A DNA stretch of 36,343 nt, from the NCBI RefSeq assembly GCF_012933655.1, contig NZ_JABBJJ010000099.1, positions 1 to 36,343 on the forward strand, given 5' to 3'. Under the pieces are notes generated by a model. The model made no database searches. It was not told the DNA's origin and saw nothing but the letters and a program-made list of their open reading frames with translations. Below, piece by piece: positions 15,342 to 23,268 of the stretch; the first letter of the stretch is position 1; the number at the start of each line of letters is the position of its first letter. This DNA is from Pyxidicoccus fallax. GTDB taxonomy: Bacteria > Myxococcota > Myxococcia > Myxococcales > Myxococcaceae. The position numbers were made by a program, and so were the translations under genes.

Positions 15342-16058
15342 ATGAAGCCCTCGCTCAAGCCCCTCTTCCTCCTCGCGGACAGCTCGCCGCTGTTCTGGCG
15401 TGGCGCGGATGGACCGTTCCTGGACTGCCTCCGCACACTGACGCGCGACGACCCGAGCGTCCCGCCGTTGCGCGCGGCGTACCTCGGCGCCTCCAACGGC
15501 GACGTGCCCGAGTTCTACGAGCTCTTCACCGGCGCGATGTCGCTGGCGGGCATCACGCACTGCCGCATGATTCCCTCGCGGCCCACGGGCGAGGACCTCG
15601 CGTGGCTCTCTGTCGCGCACGTCATTTTGCTGGCGGGCGGCGATCCGCTCCTGGGCTGGGAGACCTTTCGCGGCAATGGCGTGGAGTCCCTGCTGCGCGA
15701 GCGCCACCGCGATGGCGCCGTCCTGATGGGCATCTCCGCGGGCGCGATGCAGCTCGGCACCCAGGCGTGGAGCGACCCGCCGCCTCCGGAGCTGGCGCTG
15801 TTCCCCGTACTGGGGCTGGCGCCCTTCATCGTCGGAGTCCATGAAGCGCCGGACTGGACGGAGCTGAAGCGCGCGCTGCGGGCCGCGGGGCCGGGCGCGC
15901 GCGGAATCGGCATTCCGCTGGGCGGCGGCGCGCGGGTGCACCCGGATGGGACGCTGGAGCCGCTGCGCCACGCGCTGGTCGAGTTCCGCAACGAGGGCGG
16001 CACGCTGCGTGAGGGGCGCATCGACCCGCGCCCGGGTCAGTCGCTGGTGACGAGGTAG
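15342..16058 (+). CDS. Peptidase S51-type serine hydrolase
   Basis: A 238-residue protein of the dipeptidase E/cyanophycinase group. The nucleophile elbow is GISAGAM (Ser132), preceded by the family's ILLAGGDPLLGWETF segment (about 95-109); AAYLGASNGD (45-54) and His167 also fit the alpha/beta fold with a Ser-His dyad. S51 enzymes cleave Asp-containing dipeptides, cyanophycin or related amides; the substrate here is not known. The final 22 bases overlap the end of the ureidoglycolate-lyase gene on the other strand. The start at 15342 is the first ATG after the hairpin at 15275-15310. Confidence 0.78.
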   Translation: MKPSLKPLFLLADSSPLFWRGADGPFLDCLRTLTRDDPSVPPLRAAYLGASNGDVPEFYELFTGAMSLAGITHCRMIPSRPTGEDLAWLSVAHVILLAGGDPLLGWETFRGNGVESLLRERHRDGAVLMGISAGAMQLGTQAWSDPPPPELALFPVLGLAPFIVGVHEAPDWTELKRALRAAGPGARGIGIPLGGGARVHPDGTLEPLRHALVEFRNEGGTLREGRIDPRPGQSLVTR

Positions 16059-16543
16059 GGCTCGGGGAGGGGGCGCTCCTCGCAGTCGAGCTTCGTGCCG
16101 TCCTCCCACGCGAGCATCAGCAGGTCCGCCGGCGCGTCGAGCGCGATGATGGGGTGGTGCCACAGGCCCGCGCGGTAGTTCACGCCCTGGCCCGGGCCGC
16201 ACACGAAGGCGCGGAGCTGGGACAGGTCCGGTTCACCGCGTGCGTCCTCCGGGCACACGACGACGAGGAAGCGCTGGCACTGGAGCGCCACGAACATCTG
16301 TGTCGAGCATGGGTGCCGTTCGAGCAGCCGGACCTGGAAGGGCAGCGTCTTCGCCACCGAGCGGAACACGGCGAGGTTGGGCTCGGCCTGGGGCCGGCTG
16401 CCCCCGAGCCGGGCCACGTAGTCGAAGCGGGTGGCGGTGCCCTGGTTGGCGCTGGCGCCGCCGGACAGCTCCAGGCCGATGACGTCCCCGAAGGGCGCGA
16501 AGGCCTCGCGCGTGAGGGGCTGGGCGCGGATGGGGGCTCGCAT
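16037..16543 (-). CDS. allA: Ureidoglycolate lyase
   Basis: A 168-residue protein of normal family length. Typical segments are LTREAFAPFGDVIGLE at the N-terminus, HPCSTQMFVAL (cupin strand with the conserved His), PGQGVNYRAGLWHHPIIAL and DLLMLAWEDGTKLDCEERPL at the C-terminus. The enzyme splits ureidoglycolate into glyoxylate and urea, the last step of one purine-degradation route. No other purine-degradation gene is in the window. ATG 16543 is chosen over upstream starts that would run into the preceding gene. The upstream gene stops 5 bases earlier, so the two are probably cotranscribed. Confidence 0.85.
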   Translation of the reverse strand: MRAPIRAQPLTREAFAPFGDVIGLELSGGASANQGTATRFDYVARLGGSRPQAEPNLAVFRSVAKTLPFQVRLLERHPCSTQMFVALQCQRFLVVVCPEDARGEPDLSQLRAFVCGPGQGVNYRAGLWHHPIIALDAPADLLMLAWEDGTKLDCEERPLPEPYLVTSD

Positions 16544-16548
16544 GGGGC

Positions 16549-17268
16549 TCAGTCCTCTTCCCGCGCATCCAGGGTGGTGGCGTGCTCGCAGAGCGTGCGC
16601 AGCGTGTGCTCCCACTGCGCACGCCGGTGCCGGGCGGCGTTGATGTAGATGGCGCGGGCCAGGCCCCAGGCGCCCACCGTGACGCCGAGTAAGGTGCCCA
16701 GGGCGCCGGGAACCGAGCCGGAGAGCATGCCGACCGTCATGGCGGAGGGAAAGCCCACGCCTCCGCCCACGCCGCCGAGGATTCCGCCGTACAGGCCGCC
16801 CGCCAGCCCCGCCGACGAACCCCGCAGCTCGATGCGCAGGCGCCCGCCGCTGTTCCAGAGACTCACCCGCGTGGGGAGCGCTCCGCCCTCGTCGGGCTTG
16901 CGTGTCCAGGTCAGCCGCTCTCCGTCGGAGTGGACCGAGCCGCGTCCCCCCACCAGGTCATTCATCTGCTTGGCGAGCTTCTCGATGCTCCCGCGCGTGA
17001 GCTGGAATTGGAGGGTGCGCTCCAGGACGACCTCGGTGGGCTCACCGAAGAAGTGGCTCTTGGGGACGGGGACGGGCTTCTCCTCCAGCGAAGCCGCGGC
17101 CCGGCGGATGTTCTCCGGGGCGATGCCCGCGTCGGCGGCGATTCGCTCCAGGTCCTCCAGGCTCAGCTCGGCCTGGGGGCCGCGCGTGTCGAGGTGCGCG
17201 GCGCGCCGCAGGATGAGCTCGGCCTCCTGCTGGCTGAAGTGACGGGCGGGCTGTCGCGGCTTCTCCAT
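16549..17268 (-). CDS. Predicted membrane protein with N-terminal helical domain
   Basis: A 239-residue protein. Residues about 10-60 form a small helical domain (FSQQEAELILRRAAHLD, then LSLEDLERIAADAGIAPENIRRA) seen at the N-terminus of diverse bacterial membrane proteins. A soluble region with a beta-rich core follows (about 75-150), then two glycine-rich hydrophobic segments near 155-205 (GLYGGILGGVGGGVGF and LGTLLGVTVGAWGLARAIYI), and a basic tail. I do not recognise a named family. It lies upstream of, and 5 bases from, the ureidoglycolate lyase gene, and is divergent from the carboxypeptidase gene. Confidence 0.65.
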   Translation of the reverse strand: MEKPRQPARHFSQQEAELILRRAAHLDTRGPQAELSLEDLERIAADAGIAPENIRRAAASLEEKPVPVPKSHFFGEPTEVVLERTLQFQLTRGSIEKLAKQMNDLVGGRGSVHSDGERLTWTRKPDEGGALPTRVSLWNSGGRLRIELRGSSAGLAGGLYGGILGGVGGGVGFPSAMTVGMLSGSVPGALGTLLGVTVGAWGLARAIYINAARHRRAQWEHTLRTLCEHATTLDAREED

Positions 17269-17342
17269 GACGGTGCATCTTGCCTCAACAGGGCGGAGGG
17301 CGAGCGCGGTTGCTAGGATGCGGGGAGACAAGGACCCCGGTG

Positions 17343-18734
17343 ATGGCCTCCGTCAGACAGAACCGCTGGCTTCTCCTGCTGTCCTCCCTCCTCTTGCTGG
17401 TGGCGTCTCGCGACGTCCAGGCCGGTCGGAAGCCCATGCCCACCCCCTCGCAGTCTTCCCAGGCGATTCCCTCTCCCCAGGTGCTCGCGGCGGCCTGGGA
17501 GAAGGCCCACTCGAAGGAGCTGCCCGTGCCGCCGCTGGTGCGGCACGGCGACGTGGAGAAGCACCTGAAGGCCCTGCGCGAGAAGGCCCCGGACCTGTTC
17601 CAGCTGGAGGTGGTGGGGCACTCGGTGGAGGGCAGGGCGCTGTACCACCTGTCGCTGGGCACCGGCGCGCGGCACGTGCTGCTCTGGTCGCAGATGCATG
17701 GCGACGAGCCCACCGCCACCACGGCCCTGCTGGACTTCTTCGAATACGTCCGCACGCACCGCCAGGAGCCGTGGGTGGCGCGGATGCTGGGCGCGCTCAC
17801 GCTCCACGCCGTGCCGCTGCTCAACCCCGACGGGGCCGAGCGCTTCCAGCGCCGCAACGCGCAGGGCATCGACATCAACCGGGACGCGCTCGCGCTCCAG
17901 ACGCCGGAGGCGCGGGCGCTGAAGGGACTGCGCGACAGGCTCCAGCCCTTCATCGGCTTCAACCTGCACAACCAGGGCTGGCGGCACGCGGTGGGCCGGA
18001 CGGGGCGCCCCGCTTCCATCTCCGTGCTCGCGGCGGCGTTCGACGAGAAGCGGAGCGACAACCCGGGCCGGCTGCTGGCGAAGAAGGTCTGCGCGGTGAT
18101 TCGAGACACGGTGGAGGCGCTCGCGCCCGGGCAGGTGGGGCGCTACGACGACTCCTTCGAGACGCGCGCCTTCGGCGACAACATGACGCGCTGGGGGACG
18201 CCCTCGGTGCTCATCGAGACGGGGGCGTGGACCTCCCTCCCGCCTGACGAGCCGTTGGTGCGCCTCAACTTCGTCGCGCTGGCCACGGCGCTGGACGCGC
18301 TCGCCACGGGCAGGGCGGAGCAGGCCGACATCGCGCGCTACGAGTCCATTCCGGAGAACAACAGCTCGGGGCTCGTCCACCTGCTCCTGAATGACGTGGG
18401 CCTGTTCGGCGCGGGAGGCAGGCCCTTCACCGCGGACGTGGGCATCGCCGTCACGCGCGAGGTGCGCCGGCAGGGCGGCCAGCTCGTGCTGGACCACGTC
18501 GGCAAGGTGGAGGAGCTGGGCGACCTGCGCACGCTGGGCGCCATCGAGAAGGTGGAGGGCGCGGGGCTGTTCGCCGTGCCGCTGGCGGGGCGCGCCGTGA
18601 AGCAGGGCGACACCCTTCAGCTGGAGAAGCCCGCGCAGGTGGAGCTGGGACAGCCCGCGGAGCTGATGCTGCTGAAGCCCCTGGAGCCGGCGGGCACCTT
18701 CCGCGTGGAGCGCATCATCCGCTTCGACGGGTGA
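17343..18734 (+). CDS. Secreted M14-family zinc carboxypeptidase
   Basis: A 463-residue protein with a signal peptide (WLLLLSSLLLLVASRDVQA). The M14 zinc ligands are His119 and Glu122 in MHGDEPT and His209 in GFNLHNQ. The catalytic Glu is Glu292 in VLIETGAW, and the substrate-carboxylate residues are in GIDINRD (Asn179, Arg180). LLNPDGAERF is also characteristic. After the catalytic domain about 150 residues form a beta-rich C-terminal region. It should remove C-terminal residues from peptides outside the cytoplasm. It starts 74 bases from the divergent membrane-protein gene and ends 13 bases before the convergent kinase gene. Confidence 0.87.
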   Translation: MASVRQNRWLLLLSSLLLLVASRDVQAGRKPMPTPSQSSQAIPSPQVLAAAWEKAHSKELPVPPLVRHGDVEKHLKALREKAPDLFQLEVVGHSVEGRALYHLSLGTGARHVLLWSQMHGDEPTATTALLDFFEYVRTHRQEPWVARMLGALTLHAVPLLNPDGAERFQRRNAQGIDINRDALALQTPEARALKGLRDRLQPFIGFNLHNQGWRHAVGRTGRPASISVLAAAFDEKRSDNPGRLLAKKVCAVIRDTVEALAPGQVGRYDDSFETRAFGDNMTRWGTPSVLIETGAWTSLPPDEPLVRLNFVALATALDALATGRAEQADIARYESIPENNSSGLVHLLLNDVGLFGAGGRPFTADVGIAVTREVRRQGGQLVLDHVGKVEELGDLRTLGAIEKVEGAGLFAVPLAGRAVKQGDTLQLEKPAQVELGQPAELMLLKPLEPAGTFRVERIIRFDG

Positions 18735-18747
18735 GCGCGGCCCGCGC

Positions 18748-21612
18748 CTACCGGGCGGCCGAGGGCCGTGCCTTCCAGGCGTCGACCTTCGCCACGTCCT
18801 CCGCGAGCCCGGCCTTCTCGAAGCGGGTGCGCGCCTCGTCCGCCATGCGCCGGGCCTGCTCATGACGCCCCAGGCCCCAGAGCGCCCTGGCCCGGAAGAA
18901 GCGCGCGCGGGCTCCGTCCCGCGGCTCGGCTTCCTCCAGCCCCTTCATGGCCGTCTCCAGCAGACGCGCGGCTTCCGCGTGCTCACCTCGGCCCAGCGCC
19001 ACCTGTCCCAGGCCCAGGAGCGCCAGCGCCGTCATGGGGCTGGTATCGCCCAGGGACTTGCTCAGCACCGTGTACGCGCGGCGCAGGTGGGGCAGGGCCT
19101 CCGCGTCCCGTCCCGCTTCCAGCAGCGTCTCGCCCCAACTGTGCTCGAAGATGCCGATGTTCTGGTTGTCCGGCCCCTGGGTGCGCTCGACGATGTCGAT
19201 GGCCTGCTGGAAGCGGGACGCGACGCCCTCCCAGTCTCCTTTCGACTCGGAGCAGCCCACCGTGTTGTGCAGGGCGTTGGCCACCTCCGGGTGGTCCGGG
19301 GGCAGCGCGCGTTGAATCAGGGCCAGCGCCTGCTCCGTGGCGGCGCACGAATCGTCCTCGCGGCCCAGGCGGTCGTACACGACGCCCAGGTTCGTCCAGG
19401 TCGCGGCCTGCAGGGCGAAGTTGGGCACCTCCGCCCGCTGGTGGAGGGCGAGGGCGCGCTGGAGCGTGGCCATCGCTCCCGCGTAGTCCCCGGAGTACGA
19501 CTGGGCCGCGCCGAGGTTGGAGAGCACCAGCGTCAGCTCCTGCTCCGCCGAGCGCCCCTGCGCCTCCAGGGCCTGCGCCGCCAATGCGAAGTGCTCGCGC
19601 GCCTTCGGATAGCGGCCGGACCGGTACTCCATCATCGCCAGTGTGTTGTTGAACGGCCCCTTCAGGCCGAGGCCACCGCCCGCGCGCTCCACGGCCACCT
19701 CTGCGTACCGGGCCAGCCGCTGGCCGTCGTCGTAGCGTTCCAGCCGGCTGCCCACCACGCCCACCAGTCCGGTGCGCGCCCGGGCCAGCGTCTGCGAATC
19801 CCCCGCGCGCTCCGCCAGCAGCGCCGCCTCGTGCAGCGAGCCCTCCGCCTGGGTGAATTCGCCCAGCCGCTCCTCCAGCAGTCCCGTCTGGAGCCACGCC
19901 TCCGCCTCCGCCTGGAGGAGGCCCGCCTCGCGTGCCTCCCGCGTCACCGCGCGGGCGCGCTCCACTCCCGCGGCGTAGCGGCCCGCCGCCATCAACGCGC
20001 GCGCCTCGGCCAGCCGTGCCTGGAGCCTCGTCAGCGTGGGCTGCTGCTCCGGTGACACCGGCGGAGCACCCGAGGCCAGCGCGCTCCAGTCCGCGCACGC
20101 CGCCAGGTCCGGCAGCGAGTGGCTGGCCCGTGGCGCCCGCTCCACCACCTGCGCGTCCACCGAGGTGAACACCTCCGCCAGCGCCCGCAGGTCCTCGCGC
20201 GCCCGGTCCAGGCACGCCAGGCGCAGGGCCAGCATGCGCTCCGGCTGCGAGCGCTCCACGTGGGTGGCCACGCACGCCTCGCGCCGCGCCTCCGTCCACC
20301 GCGCCGCGTAGGCATCCAGCGCGCCCTCCACCGCGCGCGCCACCGTGTCCGCCGCGGGCAGCCCGCTGTTCGCGAAGGCCCGGCGCACCGCCTCACGCCG
20401 AGCGCCGTCCCATGCGCCGTCCAGCCGCGCCGCGCCCACGCACGCCTCGGCCCGCGCCCGCAGCAGCTCGCGCGCGCCAACTGGCGCCGCCGCCATCGCC
20501 AGCACCGCCGCTCCCGCCGCCAGCCAGCGGCGACGCTGGCGGGCCGGGTCCCGCTCCAGTTCCGCCACCAGCGCCTCCACCGAGGGGAAGCGCGCGTCCG
20601 GCGAGGGGCTCAAACCTCGCGACAGCGCCCGGCGCACCGGGGCCGGCACCACGCGGCCCGGAGGCGGGGGGCGTATCCGGCTTTCTTTCATGGCCTCGCA
20701 CAGCTCGGCCACCCCGGTGCCGGTGAAGGGGCGCTCGCCGTGGAGGGCCTCGTACGCCGCCACGCACAGGCTGAACTGGTCGCTGTGCGCGTCGGTGCGG
20801 CGGCCCTCCAGTTGCTCGGGCGCCATGTACACCGGCGTGCCCAGCAGCGCGCCGGAGTGGGTGAGGGGCACGTCCAGCGAAGAGCCGCCCAGGGCTTCGC
20901 GCGGACGCCCCGTGTCCTCGCCGCCCTGAGCGCGCGCCAGGCCGAAGTCTGTGATTCGCGCGCGCCCGTCGCGGCCCACCATGATGTTGTCCGGCTTGAC
21001 GTCGCGGTGCACCAGCCCGGCCGCGTGCGCGGCGGCCAGTCCCCGGCCCGCGTCGCACACCACGCGCACCACCTCACGCCACGTGCGCGGGCGCTCCGCC
21101 AGCCACGCGGACAGCGTGCCGCCGTCCACCCACTCCATGGCGACGAAGACCTGCTCCCGCCACGTGCCCACGTCGAAGACGGGGACGACGTTGGGATGGG
21201 ACAGCCGCGCCAGTGCCTGGGCCTCGCGCTGCAGCCGCGCGCGCGCCTCCGCGGACGGGCCGCCCCGCGACGGGTGCATCAGCTTGAGCGCCACCCGGCG
21301 GTGCAGCTCCGGGTCATAGGCCGCGTACACCACGCCCATGCCGCCCGAGCCCAGCGGTTCCAGCAGCACGTACCGCCCCAGCGCCGTGCCCCGCGCCAGC
21401 AGCGGCGCGTCGGCCACGGGTGCCTCCGCTCCGGATGGAGGGACTGTTCGCGAGGGGGCGCCCCGGTCCGCCAGCAGGGCCACGGCCTCAAGGCACTCCG
21501 CGCAGTCGCGCAGGTGGCGCTCCACCTCGCCGCGCTCCCCGGCCGGGAGCGTGCCATCCGCGAAGGCGACGAGCCGCTCGTCGTCCGGACAGGCCGTCAC
21601 CGGCGGGCTCAT
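18748..21612 (-). CDS. Zinc-finger anti-sigma / Ser-Thr kinase / TPR protein
   Basis: A 954-residue protein. Residues 8-50 contain Cys8 and the His33-x3-Cys37-x2-Cys40 pattern of zinc-binding anti-sigma domains. The kinase domain (81-355) is complete: glycine loop GSGGMGVVY (88-96), Lys110, HRDVKPDN (202-209), DFG (222-224) and APEQ. A membrane helix follows (about 363-381). About 550 residues of TPR repeats fill the rest (for example AGAMATLQRALALHQRA, GRDAEALPHLRRAYTVL). Its ATG overlaps the stop of the sigma-factor gene (ATGA). The arrangement suggests the kinase holds the sigma factor through its zinc finger and releases it on a signal read by the outer TPR domain; that mechanism is inference. 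Confidence 0.88.
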   Translation of the reverse strand: MSPPVTACPDDERLVAFADGTLPAGERGEVERHLRDCAECLEAVALLADRGAPSRTVPPSGAEAPVADAPLLARGTALGRYVLLEPLGSGGMGVVYAAYDPELHRRVALKLMHPSRGGPSAEARARLQREAQALARLSHPNVVPVFDVGTWREQVFVAMEWVDGGTLSAWLAERPRTWREVVRVVCDAGRGLAAAHAAGLVHRDVKPDNIMVGRDGRARITDFGLARAQGGEDTGRPREALGGSSLDVPLTHSGALLGTPVYMAPEQLEGRRTDAHSDQFSLCVAAYEALHGERPFTGTGVAELCEAMKESRIRPPPPGRVVPAPVRRALSRGLSPSPDARFPSVEALVAELERDPARQRRRWLAAGAAVLAMAAAPVGARELLRARAEACVGAARLDGAWDGARREAVRRAFANSGLPAADTVARAVEGALDAYAARWTEARREACVATHVERSQPERMLALRLACLDRAREDLRALAEVFTSVDAQVVERAPRASHSLPDLAACADWSALASGAPPVSPEQQPTLTRLQARLAEARALMAAGRYAAGVERARAVTREAREAGLLQAEAEAWLQTGLLEERLGEFTQAEGSLHEAALLAERAGDSQTLARARTGLVGVVGSRLERYDDGQRLARYAEVAVERAGGGLGLKGPFNNTLAMMEYRSGRYPKAREHFALAAQALEAQGRSAEQELTLVLSNLGAAQSYSGDYAGAMATLQRALALHQRAEVPNFALQAATWTNLGVVYDRLGREDDSCAATEQALALIQRALPPDHPEVANALHNTVGCSESKGDWEGVASRFQQAIDIVERTQGPDNQNIGIFEHSWGETLLEAGRDAEALPHLRRAYTVLSKSLGDTSPMTALALLGLGQVALGRGEHAEAARLLETAMKGLEEAEPRDGARARFFRARALWGLGRHEQARRMADEARTRFEKAGLAEDVAKVDAWKARPSAAR

Positions 21613-22484
21613 GCGCCGAGGCCCTTCGACAGCGACAGGTGAATCTGACTGCGCACCAGCTCCATGAGGGACTCGAATTCCTCGGGCCCCAGGCGCAGCT
21701 CGTCCATGAGCCGCGCGCGGATGCTGGCGAGCAGCCGCTCCCGGGCCCGCGCGATCCATCGCGCCGCCGTGGCCCGGTGCACGCCGTACGTGCGGCCCAG
21801 GTCGTCGATGTTCAGCCCCTTGGCGAAGTGGAGCCGCAGGATGTTCACCTCGGTGTCCTCCAGCTCGGCGAGCGCCGCGCGGAAGGCGCGCTGGAACGCC
21901 TCGCGGTACTCACCCTTGATGAGCGCCAGCTCCGGGTCCGGTGAGGGCATGGCCAGCCCCGTGACGAGCCGCTCGTCCAGGCTGACCGGCTGCACGCCGC
22001 GCCGCAGGTTGAGCGCCACGCGCGTGGCGACGACGCCCACCCAGGCCTCCAGCGGGCCCCGGCCCGAGTACTCCAGGATGCGCGGGCCACTGCCCTCCGA
22101 GCCCAGCAGCAGCCGCTCGCGGACGCCCTGGCGCACCTCCTCGATGAAGGCCGCGGACGCGTCCACGCGGCGCGCCGCCTGCGCCACCCGCTCACGCACG
22201 CGCCGGTCCAGTTCCTGCTGCGCCCGGGGATTTCCCTCCGCGCTGGCCAGGGCCAGCACCTGGTCCTCCAGGTGCGGCGCGGCCGGAGGAATCGCGTCGC
22301 GAAAGCCGCGCTCCAGCGCCTGCTTCAGCCGCGAGGGCTCCAACCCCCACGCCTCGCACGCGGGCGCGGCGGCCTCCAACTGCGCGCGCAGCCACGCCTC
22401 CCGCTGCTGACGAGACGCCGGGCCGGGCGTCGGGGAGACCTCACTCGTGTCGGGGAACTCGGACTCTGCGTCGTCGGGATGCAT
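21609..22484 (-). CDS. Sigma-70-family sigma factor, myxobacterial type
   Basis: A 291-residue protein from ATG 22484 (a GTG at 22520 is also possible; neither has a clear ribosome site). The C-terminal region-4 helix-turn-helix is visible as AELEDTEVNILRLHFAKGLNIDDLGRTYGVHRATAARWIARARERLL. Region 2 is represented by the segment with GRGPLEAWVGVVATRVALNLRR. The N-terminal 100 residues are helical and unlike standard ECF factors. The pattern agrees with a group of sigma factors amplified in Myxococcales (family 1, as I recall). Four bases overlap with the downstream kinase gene. It probably directs a regulon controlled by that kinase. Confidence 0.82.
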   Translation of the reverse strand: MHPDDAESEFPDTSEVSPTPGPASRQQREAWLRAQLEAAAPACEAWGLEPSRLKQALERGFRDAIPPAAPHLEDQVLALASAEGNPRAQQELDRRVRERVAQAARRVDASAAFIEEVRQGVRERLLLGSEGSGPRILEYSGRGPLEAWVGVVATRVALNLRRGVQPVSLDERLVTGLAMPSPDPELALIKGEYREAFQRAFRAALAELEDTEVNILRLHFAKGLNIDDLGRTYGVHRATAARWIARARERLLASIRARLMDELRLGPEEFESLMELVRSQIHLSLSKGLGA

Positions 22485-22671
22485 CCGCGGGCCTGGGAAG
22501 ACAGGCCCCGCATTGTGCACGCGTTGTTCGGTGGGATGAATGCCTACCGCTCACCTGGAGGCTTTCCCATCGCCCGCGCTGCTCAGCCCTTGGAGCACCA
22601 CTGACCGAGATGGGCACGTCGTTGGGCTGGTTCACCGGGGCGGTATGCTGGTGGCGAGGGATTCCCGACCG

Positions 22672-23223
22672 ATGAAGGCATCTGCACCGAGACCCTTGGC
22701 GCCCGTGCGGCTGCTGCGAGCGGCCACGTGGGAACAGCAAGCCTGGGCCGATTACATGCTGTCGGCACCGGGAGCCGCGGACCGCGCGTCGGTCGACGCG
22801 ATGCCAGCGGCCCTCCGGATGCTCTTCTGGAAGCGGTTCCGGAGGACCGCGCGTTCGCACGCGGCGCGCGAATCCGCGGTGTTCGCCCTGGCGGCGATGA
22901 GGCGTCCCCCGGAGGATTTCCTGCCCTATCTGTGGCAGGGGCTCGCGGAGCGGCGCTTCTCCATGATGGCCTCGCTCATCGCCCTGAGCGAGCCCGAGCT
23001 TCCCGGTGAGGAGCTGGGAGCGATGCTGCGGATGCTCCGGGAGCAGGTGCCGGAAGGGGAGCGGGCGGACGTTGCCCTGTCATTGCTGAGCCTGAAGCGC
23101 AGCCCGCGGATGCACGAGCAGTTGGAGGCTTCCGGTGTCTGGGAATGGCGCGCGTTGCTTCCGCCCGAGGTCGGGGTGTGCCTGCTGACGGTGTTTCATC
23201 CCCAGGACCCGCGTCAGGCCTGA
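22672..23223 (+). CDS. Unknown helical protein
   Basis: A 183-residue protein. ATG 22672 follows GCGAGGG; in-frame starts upstream lack support. The sequence is helical throughout, with repeated units that look like weak HEAT pairs (ESAVFALAAMRRPPEDFLPYLWQGLAERR, then MMASLIALSEPELPGEELGAMLRML, then RADVALSLLSLKRS). There is no signal peptide or catalytic motif, so it is probably cytoplasmic. It is divergent from the sigma-factor gene and convergent with the membrane-protein gene that follows. I do not recognise a family. Confidence 0.55.
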   Translation: MKASAPRPLAPVRLLRAATWEQQAWADYMLSAPGAADRASVDAMPAALRMLFWKRFRRTARSHAARESAVFALAAMRRPPEDFLPYLWQGLAERRFSMMASLIALSEPELPGEELGAMLRMLREQVPEGERADVALSLLSLKRSPRMHEQLEASGVWEWRALLPPEVGVCLLTVFHPQDPRQA

Positions 23224-23268
23224 GACGCGGGTTTCAGCGCTGTCACGTGGCGGGATGGACGTGGGGTG

